Shown here: piece by piece, positions 17,924-26,322 of the stretch
How positions within the stretch are numbered: the first letter of the stretch is position 1
How the letters are laid out: each line of letters starts with the position of its first letter
Assembly: GCF_000819565.1 (NCBI RefSeq)
Contig: NZ_CP004393.1
Location: forward strand, 2,852,001-2,916,000
From: Celeribacter indicus
GTDB lineage: Bacteria > Pseudomonadota > Alphaproteobacteria > Rhodobacterales > Rhodobacteraceae
Length of the DNA: 64,000 bases
Reading direction: 5' to 3'
The notes under the pieces: generated by a model
What the model was told of the DNA's origin: nothing
The model's database searches: none
The model's input: only the letters and a program-made list of their open reading frames with translations
Position numbers and translations under genes: made by a program

Positions 17924-18718
17924 TCACGCCGCTTCGTTTGCCCGCAGCGCCGCAAGTTCGCCGAGCATCTGCGCATGCAATTCCGGGGTTGCCGCGGCCA
18001 GGACGTCGCCGCCGGAGCCAACGCCCAGCGGATCTCCGTTCCAGTCGCTGATGACACCGCCCGCGCCGCGGATGATCTGGACGACGGGCAGGTAGTCATA
18101 GGGTTCGAGGCCCGTCTCCAGCACGAGGTCGCAAAAGCCGGAGGCGAGGAGCATGTAATTGTAGCAATCCCCGCCGAACCGCAGCAGCCGCACCCGCGCG
18201 CGCAGCATGTCGAACACGGGCTGTTTCTTGCCGGAGAACAGCATCGGATCGGTCGTGTAGGCCCTCGCGGCGGAGAGCGTGCGACAGGCGCTCGTGCTGA
18301 CGGGGACGCCGTTGAGGGTCGTCGTCGCGCCCGCGATCCCGCACCAGCGCTCGCCGGTCGCCGGCATGTCCACCTGTCCCAGCCTCGGCTCCCCGTTCTC
18401 GAGCAGCGCCATCAGCCCGCCGAAGAGCGGATGCCCCGTCACGAAGCTTTTCGTGCCGTCGATCGGATCGACGACCCAGACATGTTCCCGGTCGAGGTTT
18501 TGCACCCCGTGCTCTTCGCCATAGATCCCGTGATCAGGATAGCTCTCGGCGATCCGCTCCCTCAGGAAGGCTTCTATGCTGCGATCCGCGATCGTGACCG
18601 GGCTGTCGTCGGCCTTGTGCTCGACGTGCAGGGCTTTGCGGAAATGGGACCGCGCGATGTCGCCGGCACCGTCGGCGGCGCGGTTTGCAAAGTCCAGGGC
18701 TTCTCGCAGATCGAGCAT
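17924..18718 (-). CDS. Inositol monophosphatase-family phosphatase (HisN-like)
   Basis: 264 residues. The metal-binding signatures of the family are present: GEEHG (about residues 67-71), WVVDPIDGTKSFVTGHPLFG (about 80-99) and PYDYLPVVQIIRGAGG. The PxxG segment resembles histidinol-phosphatase HisN more than true inositol monophosphatase. It is the first gene of the operon, divergent from the DeoR-type regulator, 63 bp before the transporter genes. A phosphatase and two kinases in one operon suggest interconversion of a phosphorylated alcohol; a role in histidine synthesis is less likely here. Confidence 0.85.
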   Translation of the reverse strand: MLDLREALDFANRAADGAGDIARSHFRKALHVEHKADDSPVTIADRSIEAFLRERIAESYPDHGIYGEEHGVQNLDREHVWVVDPIDGTKSFVTGHPLFGGLMALLENGEPRLGQVDMPATGERWCGIAGATTTLNGVPVSTSACRTLSAARAYTTDPMLFSGKKQPVFDMLRARVRLLRFGGDCYNYMLLASGFCDLVLETGLEPYDYLPVVQIIRGAGGVISDWNGDPLGVGSGGDVLAAATPELHAQMLGELAALRANEAA

Positions 18719-18794
18719 TGAGACCTCTTCTGTGGCACAGAGTTACGGCCGGGGCGCGGCCTTGGGTCTCAGGTTGCGGAGAGGGGGCGGATAA

Positions 18795-18925
18795 ATCCAC
18801 ACAAAAGCAACAAATATCCACTCAAAAGCACACATAATCTATTTTTTGAGCGAATTTTGGGGCAAAATGGCGGTTATATGACCGAAATTCGCTCGGATTT
18901 CGCCAAATCCACACGCAAACGCACA
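18795..18925. promoter_or_regulatory. Repeated operator-like elements in the phosphatase/DeoR divergent region
   Basis: Three direct repeats of the form ATCCACWCAAAAGCAMA are visible at 18795-18811, 18816-18833 and 18907-18925 (the last reads ATCCACACGCAAACGCACA). The first two are spaced 21 bp, two helical turns. Between them lies an inverted repeat GAGCGAATTT (18848-18857) / AAATTCGCTC (18885-18894). DeoR-family repressors bind repeated half-sites, so these are candidate sites for the divergent regulator. Confidence 0.55.
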
Positions 18926-18984
18926 ATCTTGTGGTTTTTCCTGCACCACCTGCTATGGATGGTGCGACGAATGGAGGACGTTTC

Positions 18985-19761
18985 ATGTGGTCGCACGAGC
19001 GCCAGTCGCGCATCCTGGAGGAACTGTCACGGGACGGAAAGGTCTACACCAACCGTCTTGCCGATCTGCTGGAGGTCTCGCGCGAGACGATACGCCGGGA
19101 TTTCCTGGAGCTCGAGGAATGCGGCAACCTGAGGCGCGTCCATGGCGGCGCGGTCCTTTCCGACCGGGAGATCCCGCCGGAACCCGCCTTTTCCGACCGG
19201 ATGACGGCCAATGCCGAGGCGAAGCGCGCGATCGGACGCCACGCCGCCGGATTGGTCCCGCCCGGCTCGACGCTCTTCATCGACGCCGGCACGACGACAC
19301 TGGCCTTCGCGCATGAGCTCCTGCTGCTGCGCGACATCCGGATCATCACCAATTCGATCGAGATCGCCCAGCTCGTCGCGCCGCACGACACGCTCGAGGT
19401 GCTGCTTTTGGGCGGCAAGCCCCATGTCGAGGTGCCCGCAACCTATGGCGAGCTGACCCTGTCGGAAATCGACCGGTTCCTCGCGGATTTCGCCGTCATC
19501 TCTCCCGTCGCCTTCGACGCGACACGCGGCGCGACCGATTACGAGCTGCACGAGGCGGAAGTCGCGCGGAAGATGATCCGCTGTTCGAGGAGCTGCATCA
19601 TGCTCTGCCACGCCGACAAGCTGTCGACGGAGAGCCGCGTCGCCATCTGCCGCCCGGAGGAGGTCGATCATCTGGTGACGGATGTGAAGGCCGATCCGCG
19701 GTTCGCCCTGCCCCGCGGACAGGTCCATTTCGCGGCGGAGGATGAGGCGGCCCCGCGGTAG
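18985..19761 (+). CDS. DeoR/GlpR-family transcriptional regulator
   Basis: 258 residues from the ATG at 18985, which has GGAGGACG upstream; a longer in-frame start at 18931 lacks both a ribosome site and homology. The DeoR N-terminal helix-turn-helix is clear (SRDGKVYTNRLADLLEVSRE, then TIRRDFLELEECGNLRRVHGG) and the C-terminal sensor domain has the phosphosugar-type motifs FIDAGTTTLAFA and IITNSIEIA. It is divergent from the phosphatase-ABC-eut operon and probably represses it until a phosphorylated intermediate accumulates, which would fit the kinases encoded there. Confidence 0.88.
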   Translation: MWSHERQSRILEELSRDGKVYTNRLADLLEVSRETIRRDFLELEECGNLRRVHGGAVLSDREIPPEPAFSDRMTANAEAKRAIGRHAAGLVPPGSTLFIDAGTTTLAFAHELLLLRDIRIITNSIEIAQLVAPHDTLEVLLLGGKPHVEVPATYGELTLSEIDRFLADFAVISPVAFDATRGATDYELHEAEVARKMIRCSRSCIMLCHADKLSTESRVAICRPEEVDHLVTDVKADPRFALPRGQVHFAAEDEAAPR

Positions 19762-19775
19762 AGGGCCGCCCCCGG

Positions 19776-19819
19776 ATCGGTGTCGCCCGGCACCCGCCGA
19801 ACCGGGGCCGGGCGCCGAT
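19776..19819. terminator. Stem-loop between convergent deoR-type and adh genes
   Basis: ATCGG-TGT-CGCCCGG (19776-19790) can pair with CCGGGCG-CCGAT (19808-19819), leaving the TGT as a bulge. It lies in the 66-bp gap between convergent genes. There is no T-tract, so function as a terminator is only plausible. Confidence 0.35.
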
Positions 19820-19827
19820 GCGGCGCG

Positions 19828-20865
19828 CTAGGCGTTGAGAATGACCTTCATCGCCTTCTCGCGCGCCGCATTGCCGAAGACCTCATAGGCGTCCAGAATG
19901 TCGTCGAGCTTGAAACGGTGCGTCACGAGCCGCGCGGGGTCGACCTTGCCCGCGTTCAGCGTCTTCAGCAGCATCGGCGTCGTGTTGGTGCTCACCAGCC
20001 CCATGGAGATGTTGATGTTCTTGATCCACAGCTCCTCGATATGCAGTTCGACCGGCTTGCCATGCACGCCCACGTTGGCGATCGCGCCGCCGGCGGAGAC
20101 GATCTTCTGGCAGGTGTCGAAGGTCGCGGGCACGCCGACCGCCTCGATGGCGACATCGACGCCGAGGCCGTCGGTCATCTCCATGATCCTCTCCACCACA
20201 TCGTCCACCCCGACCTGGAGCGTGTCGGTCGCGCCGAACTGCTTGGCCAGCTCGAGCCGCGCCGGGTCCATGTCGATCATCACGATCCGTCCGGGAGAGT
20301 AGAACTGCGAGGTCAGCAGAACCGACATCCCGACCGGACCGGCCCCGATGATGGCGATGGTGTCGCCCGGTTTCACGTTGCCGTATTGCACGCCGATCTC
20401 GAGCCCCGTCGGCAGGATGTCGGACAGCATGACCAGCGCGTCCTCGTCGACCCCGGCGGGCAGCGGATAAAGCGAATTGTCGCCATGCGGGATGCGGACG
20501 TATTCGGCCTGGGTTCCGTCGATCATGTGGCCAAGGATCCAGCCGCCGTCCGAGCAATGGGCATAGAGCTGGCGCTTGCAGTTCGCGCATTTCCCGCAGG
20601 AGGTGACGCAGGAGATCAGCACCGGATCGCCGGGCTTGAAATTGGCCACGGCCGCGCCGACTTCCTCCACCACGCCGACACCTTCGTGTCCGAGCGTCCG
20701 GCCCGGCGTGACGGCGGGCACATCGCCCTTGAGGATGTGCAGGTCGGTGCCGCAGATCGTCGTCTTCGTGATCCGCACGATCACGTCGGTGGGTTTTTCG
20801 ATGCCCGGTTTTTCCTTTTCAATCCAGTCCTTCTGGCCCGGTCCTTTGTAAACAAGCGCTTTCAT
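19828..20865 (-). CDS. Zinc-dependent alcohol dehydrogenase, probable 2-propanol dehydrogenase
   Basis: 345 residues, an MDR-family zinc enzyme. Catalytic zinc ligands are in CGTDLHILKG and LGHEGVG, the structural zinc is bound by CGKCANCKRQLYAHC, and the NAD(P)-binding motif is GAGPVGM. The start at 20865 begins MKALVYKGPG; the longer open frame has no supporting homology. It lies downstream of acxABC on the same strand with its own upstream dyad matching those of the acetone genes. Oxidation of 2-propanol to acetone is therefore the likely role, although the family also oxidises other alcohols. Confidence 0.8.
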   Translation of the reverse strand: MKALVYKGPGQKDWIEKEKPGIEKPTDVIVRITKTTICGTDLHILKGDVPAVTPGRTLGHEGVGVVEEVGAAVANFKPGDPVLISCVTSCGKCANCKRQLYAHCSDGGWILGHMIDGTQAEYVRIPHGDNSLYPLPAGVDEDALVMLSDILPTGLEIGVQYGNVKPGDTIAIIGAGPVGMSVLLTSQFYSPGRIVMIDMDPARLELAKQFGATDTLQVGVDDVVERIMEMTDGLGVDVAIEAVGVPATFDTCQKIVSAGGAIANVGVHGKPVELHIEELWIKNINISMGLVSTNTTPMLLKTLNAGKVDPARLVTHRFKLDDILDAYEVFGNAAREKAMKVILNA

Positions 20866-20943
20866 CGAAATGCCTCTCGCTATCAGTGTCCTGGGCCGGT
20901 CTCCGGCCCCGAGGGCGAGCCTATCACGGCTGTTCCGGCATCG

Positions 20944-20964
20944 CCTGTCCGGTTTTCGGACAGG
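20944..20964. promoter_or_regulatory. Dyad operator upstream of adh
   Basis: CCTGTCCG (20944-20951), spacer GTTTT, CGGACAGG (20957-20964): a perfect 8-bp inverted repeat about 80 bp upstream of the dehydrogenase start. The core TGTCCG-N5-CGGACA recurs upstream of acxA and of the regulator gene, so it is probably a regulator-binding site rather than a terminator. Confidence 0.6.
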
Positions 20965-20986
20965 GCGGTCCCACGGACAGAGGCGG

Positions 20987-21019
20987 GAAAAGACGCCGCG
21001 CAACCGAAGATGCGCGGCG
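20987..21019 (-). terminator. Rho-independent terminator of acxABC
   Basis: On the minus strand CGCCGCGCA pairs with TGCGCGGCG around an 8-base loop (20994-21019), followed by TCTTTT. It lies 20 bp after the acxC stop, ending the acetone carboxylase transcript before the dehydrogenase gene. Confidence 0.75.
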
Positions 21020-21039
21020 CCCGTTGCGCAGACGGGGGG

Positions 21040-21543
21040 TCAGGCCGCCCGCTCGGGGATCTCGAGCCCGAGCCATTCGGTATAGAAGGCGTCGATATCC
21101 GGTTCGAAATCATGGATCACCGGATACCAGGGCGTCGGTGCCTCCACATCCAGCAGGTCGCCGGATTTCGGGCAGTAATATTCCCGGATCACCTGCCAGT
21201 CGGAGCTGGGCGCCATCAGCCGGGGATAGAGTTCCTCCATCTCCTCCGGCGTCTCGCGCACCCGCATCACCGCGTGCAGCTTCCAGTTCTCGCGCCAGTC
21301 GCAGAATTCGTGCCCAGCCTGGGATTTCACCACCCATTTCTTGTCCGAGGGCCGCTGGACGATATAGAGCTTCGGCCCCAGCGGCAGGATGATCCGGTCT
21401 TCCCACGGCACCTGTTCCTGAAGGATCTCGATGTATTTGACGAAGCGGTCCGCATCCTTCGGGGTGGACAGCATCGTCTGGAGCGTGTCGCGGTCGATCT
21501 TGCCGTCGACCAGGTCCTTGATCTTCGCCTTGGTGTAAGCCAT
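21040..21543 (-). CDS. acxC: Acetone carboxylase gamma subunit
   Basis: 167 residues, the ~20-kDa gamma subunit length. It begins MAYTKAKIKDLVDGKIDRDT and contains KWVVKSQAGHEFCDWRENWK and YYCPKSGDLLDVEAPTPWYP, all typical of AcxC. It is the last gene of acxABC, 62 bp after acxB and before a good terminator. Together with the alpha and beta subunits it forms the ATP-dependent enzyme carboxylating acetone to acetoacetate. Confidence 0.93.
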   Translation of the reverse strand: MAYTKAKIKDLVDGKIDRDTLQTMLSTPKDADRFVKYIEILQEQVPWEDRIILPLGPKLYIVQRPSDKKWVVKSQAGHEFCDWRENWKLHAVMRVRETPEEMEELYPRLMAPSSDWQVIREYYCPKSGDLLDVEAPTPWYPVIHDFEPDIDAFYTEWLGLEIPERAA

Positions 21544-21605
21544 TGGTCTTCTCCTGAAATGTTATGGGCGCCGCCTCCGGGACGTCCGGCGCGGCGCCGC
21601 GGATG

Positions 21606-23915
21606 TCATTCCTCGACGAATTGCACGGTCTTCACGTCCGGCAGATCGGAAAGATCCATCGAGTATTCGCGGCCATAGGACGGGATCGGCAGATCCTCCT
21701 CCCTGAGCTGCCAGTCCTCGGGCAGATCCCAGAAGGCGCGGAAGCCCTCCTCCCACTTCGGGCCGAGCTTGAAGCTCGCCGCGAACATCTGCTGCACATG
21801 GGTGCCCGCGTCCTTGGCGAGGATGCGCTCGCGTTCACGCGCCATCCAGTCGCGGGTCGGCTGGGCCTTTGCGAGACGATCCTTGCGGATCTTCGCGCGC
21901 AGCGCCTCCGTACCTGCGGCATCGGCCGCAAACAGCCCGTCCGCGCCCTTCGTCAGCACGACGCCATAGACCGTCTCCGCAAAGCGTTCGAGCAGATAGC
22001 CGCCATTCACGTCCGCAGCCACGGATGCCGGCTCGCGGTCGAGCGGATCGCCAAAGCCCGGACCGCCCCGCATGTAGTTGAGGTAGAGATCGTAGTCCTT
22101 GAACATTTCCTCCGTGGTGATCGCCTGCTTGTCGCGCTTGATCCCCGCCGGGTTGACCAGGGCGTCGAAGGTCGGGTTCTGGGGATCTGTATCGCCGCCG
22201 AAGGGGATCGGTTCGCCGCTGGCGATCCTTTCCTTGAGGCCCGTGTCATGCGCCGCGAAGCGATAGCCGGATGCCGCCGGATAGCCGCCCATCAGGCCCC
22301 AGTCGGAGCTGATATGGCCGTTGCCCATGAAGAACATCGTCCAGTCCTTCGCGTTCCAGACCATGCGCAGCGATTCAAACCCGCAGCCGCCGCGATACTT
22401 GCCCGCGCCGCCCGAGCTGGCCTTGATCTGGCGGCCCAGATAGACGAGCGGTTCGGCCAGTTCCCAGATCTCCATGTCGCCCATGTCGCCTTCGGGGTTC
22501 CAGATCGCGGCAGCATGGCTGATGCCGTCGGCGATGGCCGAGGCCCCGACACCGTTGGCCGCGCATTCGAAGGAGTTCACCGCATGGATCTCGTCATACT
22601 GGTTGAACCCGCCGCCTTGCAGCCAGTTGGAGGTGTTGGCATTCCCGGCGTTGACCTCTTCGAGATAGCCGCGCCCGAAATAGCTGCGCGACAGCCCGCG
22701 CCACAGCGCCGTCCACGAGCTGACGAGGAAGTGCCAGCTATAGGCGAAGGCCACGCGCCGGTCGTCGGGGTTCATCCAGGTGCCTTTCGGCAGGCGGAAT
22801 TCGGTCCCGTAGGCGGCGCCGTCGTTGATCATCTCCGTCGGGATCAGCGTCTGGGTCATCATCACCCAGATGCCTGAGGTGAAGCTCACCGAATGGGCGT
22901 TATAGGTGTGCCAGCCCCATCGGCTCGAGCCTTCGAAATCGAGCCGCCAGGTGCCGTTCGGCCGGATCGTCATCTCCGAGGGCGTGTGCATGATCGTGTC
23001 GACCTTGGCGAAGTCCGACGGCACGCGCACGTCCTCGTGGCTGTAGGGGACGTCGACGAAACCGACCTGGCGATAGGTGCCGGGGATGGTCATCGCCTTG
23101 ATGCGGTTTTGCAGGCCGATCCGGCCATGCTCCACCGATTCATAGGCGAATTTCCAATAGGCCTCGATCCCCTCCTCGGCGATCACCTCCTCCACGAGTT
23201 TGCGGATCATGTGGCAGCCGGCAACGCGGGTGCGTTCGTCGAGCATCCAGTAGCGCGTGGTGCGCACCGCGCGCTGGCTTTCATGCAGCCAGTCGCGTTT
23301 CAGTTCGTCGTTCTCGCCGATCTTGCGGCAGGTCACCGAATAGCCGTCGCCGAAACGCTGGACCTGCCCCGTGGTCATCGAGCCCGGCCCGACCGCGCCG
23401 GTGTCGATCACATGGGTGACGCCGCCGACCCAGCCGATCAGCTCGCCCGCGTGGAAGATCGGCACGATCGTGTGGATGTCGCAGGGGTGCACGTTCCCGA
23501 TGAGGGAGTCGTTGTTGCAGAAGATGTCCTTGTCCTTGATGCCGGGGTTCCGCTCCCAGTCATTTTCGATCATATATTTGATCGCCGCACCCATGGTGCC
23601 GACATGGATGATGATCCCCGTCGAGGTCAGGATGCTGTCGCCCGCCGCGTTGTAGAGGGTGAAGCACAGTTCGCCCTCCTGTTCGACGATGGGCGAGGCG
23701 GCGATCTTCTTGGCGGTCTCCCGCGCATCCACGACGCCGGCCCGCAGGCGCGAGAACAGCTTGTTGTAGAGGATCGGGCTTTCCTTGTGGAGCGCCCTTT
23801 CCGTCAACCCGGCGTAATGCCCGGTGCTTTTGGTCCTGGCCATGATCTCGTCGCGGTGCTGTTTCAGCGTCTGGCCGCCACGGACGATGCCCTTGATTCC
23901 GGTTTGCATGTTCAT
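21606..23915 (-). CDS. acxB: Acetone carboxylase alpha subunit (HyuB family)
   Basis: 769 residues. HyuB-fold landmarks include ESPILYNKLFSRLRAGVVDA, CNNDSLIGNVHPCDIHTIVP, GGGFNQYDEIHAVNSFEC and RGGPGFGDPLDREP near the C-terminus, in the longer form typical of acetone carboxylase rather than of 5-oxoprolinase. It begins 22 bp after acxA. An alternative start is the Met at residue 3. The subunit binds the metal at which acetone enol-phosphate is carboxylated in characterised homologues. Confidence 0.93.
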   Translation of the reverse strand: MNMQTGIKGIVRGGQTLKQHRDEIMARTKSTGHYAGLTERALHKESPILYNKLFSRLRAGVVDARETAKKIAASPIVEQEGELCFTLYNAAGDSILTSTGIIIHVGTMGAAIKYMIENDWERNPGIKDKDIFCNNDSLIGNVHPCDIHTIVPIFHAGELIGWVGGVTHVIDTGAVGPGSMTTGQVQRFGDGYSVTCRKIGENDELKRDWLHESQRAVRTTRYWMLDERTRVAGCHMIRKLVEEVIAEEGIEAYWKFAYESVEHGRIGLQNRIKAMTIPGTYRQVGFVDVPYSHEDVRVPSDFAKVDTIMHTPSEMTIRPNGTWRLDFEGSSRWGWHTYNAHSVSFTSGIWVMMTQTLIPTEMINDGAAYGTEFRLPKGTWMNPDDRRVAFAYSWHFLVSSWTALWRGLSRSYFGRGYLEEVNAGNANTSNWLQGGGFNQYDEIHAVNSFECAANGVGASAIADGISHAAAIWNPEGDMGDMEIWELAEPLVYLGRQIKASSGGAGKYRGGCGFESLRMVWNAKDWTMFFMGNGHISSDWGLMGGYPAASGYRFAAHDTGLKERIASGEPIPFGGDTDPQNPTFDALVNPAGIKRDKQAITTEEMFKDYDLYLNYMRGGPGFGDPLDREPASVAADVNGGYLLERFAETVYGVVLTKGADGLFAADAAGTEALRAKIRKDRLAKAQPTRDWMARERERILAKDAGTHVQQMFAASFKLGPKWEEGFRAFWDLPEDWQLREEDLPIPSYGREYSMDLSDLPDVKTVQFVEE

Positions 23916-23937
23916 GATGTTTTTCCTCCCTTGGCCG

Positions 23938-26091
23938 TTACACTTCTTTCAGGTGGAACAGCCGGTGACCGTCGAGCCAGGTTTCGAACCCGCCCGGCAC
24001 GACGAAGGTGGTGGCGTCGGATTCGATGATGGCCGGACCGGTGATGCGGTTGCCGGGCGTCAGGCTCTCCATCTGGTAGAGCTGCGCATCGACCCATTTG
24101 CCCTTGCGGTAGAACTTGCGGGTGCCCAGCCGCGCCTCCTCGGCCGGTGTCGGGCTGCCCTCTTCTTCCTTGGGAATGTTGGGCTTGGGGATCGGCACCG
24201 TGCCGCGCATGATCGCACCCGTGATCGAATAGCCCAGCTCCGGCGAGCGTGCTGAGGCGGCATAGACCCGGCCATAGGTGTCGTTGAACGCGTCGACGAG
24301 CCGATCCCAGTCCGCCGCGGTCTTTGCCGTTTCGATCGGGCTCTCGATCTCCAGATCGTTGAGCTGGCCGCGATACTGCATCCGGTAGCCGGGTTGCAGC
24401 CGCACCTGTTCGCGCGAATAGCCGTTCAGCTCGAACTCCTCGAGCACGCGCTCGGCCAGCTCGTGCCAGGCCTCATTGAGGGTCTTCGCCTCGATCTCCT
24501 TGGCGTCCTCCGAGGCGTCCTCCGCGATGTTCACGTCGAGCGACTTGTCGTAGCGGTATTCGAAATCCGCCGCCGCGCAGCCGAAGGCCGAGAAGCCTGC
24601 GGCCCAGGCCGGCACGATCACGTCCTCGAAGCCGAGCCCCTCGGTATAGCCATAGGTATGGACCGGCCCCGCGCCGCCGTAGCTGAAGCAGGTGAACGAG
24701 GAGGGCGAATAGCCCTTGCCCGAGATCATCGAGCGCAGGTAGTCGCGCAGCTCGCTGTCGAGCAGCTCGATCACCCCGGCCGCCGCTTCCTCGACCGTAA
24801 GGCCGAGCGGATCGGCGATCTGCTCCTTCATCGCGTCATAGGCGCGCTGCCGGTCGAGCTTCACCTGCCCGCCGAGGAAATTGTCCGGGTTCAGGTAACC
24901 GAGGATGACGTGGCAGTCGGAGATTGTCACCGTGTCGATGCCGCTCTCGGCCCAGCACACGCCGACGCGATAGCCCGCGGAATCCGGCCCGAGCTTGATC
25001 GCCTTGGTATAGGGATCGAGGCGGATGAACGAGCCCGCGCCCGCCCCGACCGAGTCGAGCCCGACGAGCGGCAGCGACAGCACGAGCCGCGCCATGTCCG
25101 GGTCGTTGTGGATCGTGAGCTCCCCCTGCGTGATCAGCGCCACGTCAAAGGAGGTGCCGCCGATGTCGGAACAGGCGATATTCCTGTAGCCCAGCACCTC
25201 GCCGAGGTACTTCGCCCCGATCACGCCGCCGATGGGGCCCGACACGATGGTCCGCGCGAGTTCCTTGGCCTTCCACGAGATCGTGCCGCCATGGGTGGCC
25301 ATCACGCGGAAATCGAATTTCGAACCGTTCTCCTTGAAGGCGGTCGAGATCTTCTTCAGCGTCTGGCGCGACGGCTCGGCCGCGAAGGCCTCGAGCACGG
25401 TGGTGTTGGTGCGGTGGGTTTCCTTGCGCACCGGATAATAGTCGGTCGAGGCGAAAACCGGGATCGTCCTGCCCGCGGCCTCGATCTCCTCGGCCACGAT
25501 GTCGCGCACCCGGCGCTCATGCGCGGGGTTCTTGTAGCTGTGCAGGAGCGAGATCACGATCCCCTCGACATCCTGCGCGATCAGCTCCCGCGCCGCCTGC
25601 CGCGCGGTGTCCTCGCGCAGCGGGATGACCACGTCGCCGAACATGTCCACCCGCTCCATCACCCCGCGCGTCAGGTGACGGGGCACCAGCGGATCGTCGT
25701 AATAATGGGTGTTGAGGTGGATGCGGTCCTCATAGGCCATGCCCAGATAGGCCTGACAGGCACGGCCCATGCGGTGGAAATCCTCCATCCCCGCATTGAC
25801 GATCAGCCCGGTCCTGAGGCCCTTGCGCTGCACCACGCGGTTGAGCATCGCCGTGCCGGAATAGACCCCGGTCTGGATCGAGCCGAGCGCCTCCTCGAGC
25901 GACAGGCCCCAGCGCTCCAATCCTTCACGGCTCGATTCGATCAACCCGCGCGCTTCGTTGTCCGGCGTCGACTGCGCCTTGCCGACGACGAATTCCCCGT
26001 CGGCATCGACGAAGAAAGTGTCGGTCATGGTTCCGCCCGCGTCGATGCCAAGCACCTGCACGGAACGGCTGTTTTTCTTGTCCAGTGGCAC
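23938..26091 (-). CDS. acxA: Acetone carboxylase beta subunit (HyuA family)
   Basis: 717 residues. The ASKHA nucleotide motif QVLGIDAGGTMTDTFFVDAD lies at about residues 13-32, with GVYSGTAMLNRVVQRKGLRT and CSDIGGTSFDVALI further on. The GTG at 26091 is used as start because GGGAGGAG sits seven bases upstream. It is the ATP-hydrolysing subunit that generates the phosphorylated intermediates, and the first gene of the operon. A composite dyad of TGTCCG half-sites lies about 80-120 bp upstream. Confidence 0.93.
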   Translation of the reverse strand: MPLDKKNSRSVQVLGIDAGGTMTDTFFVDADGEFVVGKAQSTPDNEARGLIESSREGLERWGLSLEEALGSIQTGVYSGTAMLNRVVQRKGLRTGLIVNAGMEDFHRMGRACQAYLGMAYEDRIHLNTHYYDDPLVPRHLTRGVMERVDMFGDVVIPLREDTARQAARELIAQDVEGIVISLLHSYKNPAHERRVRDIVAEEIEAAGRTIPVFASTDYYPVRKETHRTNTTVLEAFAAEPSRQTLKKISTAFKENGSKFDFRVMATHGGTISWKAKELARTIVSGPIGGVIGAKYLGEVLGYRNIACSDIGGTSFDVALITQGELTIHNDPDMARLVLSLPLVGLDSVGAGAGSFIRLDPYTKAIKLGPDSAGYRVGVCWAESGIDTVTISDCHVILGYLNPDNFLGGQVKLDRQRAYDAMKEQIADPLGLTVEEAAAGVIELLDSELRDYLRSMISGKGYSPSSFTCFSYGGAGPVHTYGYTEGLGFEDVIVPAWAAGFSAFGCAAADFEYRYDKSLDVNIAEDASEDAKEIEAKTLNEAWHELAERVLEEFELNGYSREQVRLQPGYRMQYRGQLNDLEIESPIETAKTAADWDRLVDAFNDTYGRVYAASARSPELGYSITGAIMRGTVPIPKPNIPKEEEGSPTPAEEARLGTRKFYRKGKWVDAQLYQMESLTPGNRITGPAIIESDATTFVVPGGFETWLDGHRLFHLKEV

Positions 26092-26172
26092 GAAAAACTC
26101 CTCCCTTTGCCAAGGTCGCCCCGAAACGGGTGCGGCCGGGTTTCAGGATGGAGGCGCCGTGTCCCGGTCGGT

Positions 26173-26212
26173 TGTCCGATTTCCGTCCGCGCCGACGGAC
26201 ATGCTGCGGACG
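26173..26212. promoter_or_regulatory. Composite dyad operator upstream of acxABC
   Basis: Four half-sites: TGTCCG (26173), CGTCCG (26184), CGGACA (26196) and CGGACG (26207), spaced 11, 12 and 11 bp and symmetric about 26192/26193. The half-sites equal those of the dyads upstream of adh and acxR. Helical phasing and symmetry suggest cooperative binding of two dimers. I found no TGGCAC-N5-TTGC sigma-54 promoter nearby. Confidence 0.6.
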
Positions 26213-26322
26213 CGAAATCGAAGGCGGCCACACAACCGAAAGACGATCCCGCGGCCCTCCGCGGGGTTCACGCGCACGGCCGCCGGCGTGCGCTCCGTCG
26301 CGTCGCGCGTTCCGTCCCGGCC

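Noticed and set aside
18719..18984. Cobalamin riboswitch for the eutBC operon
   Set aside because: No B12-box (GCCACTG-like) sequence or long structured leader is present; the region instead holds repeated AT-rich operator-like elements.
18931..18984. Longer start for the DeoR-type regulator
   Set aside because: The 18 extra residues have no ribosome site and fall outside the conserved DeoR N-terminus; ATG 18985 has a good Shine-Dalgarno.
20944..20964. Terminator after acxABC
   Set aside because: The perfect stem CCTGTCCG/CGGACAGG could look like one, but a better terminator with a T-tract lies at 20987-21019, and the same half-sites recur in the acx and acxR promoters, so a binding site is more likely.
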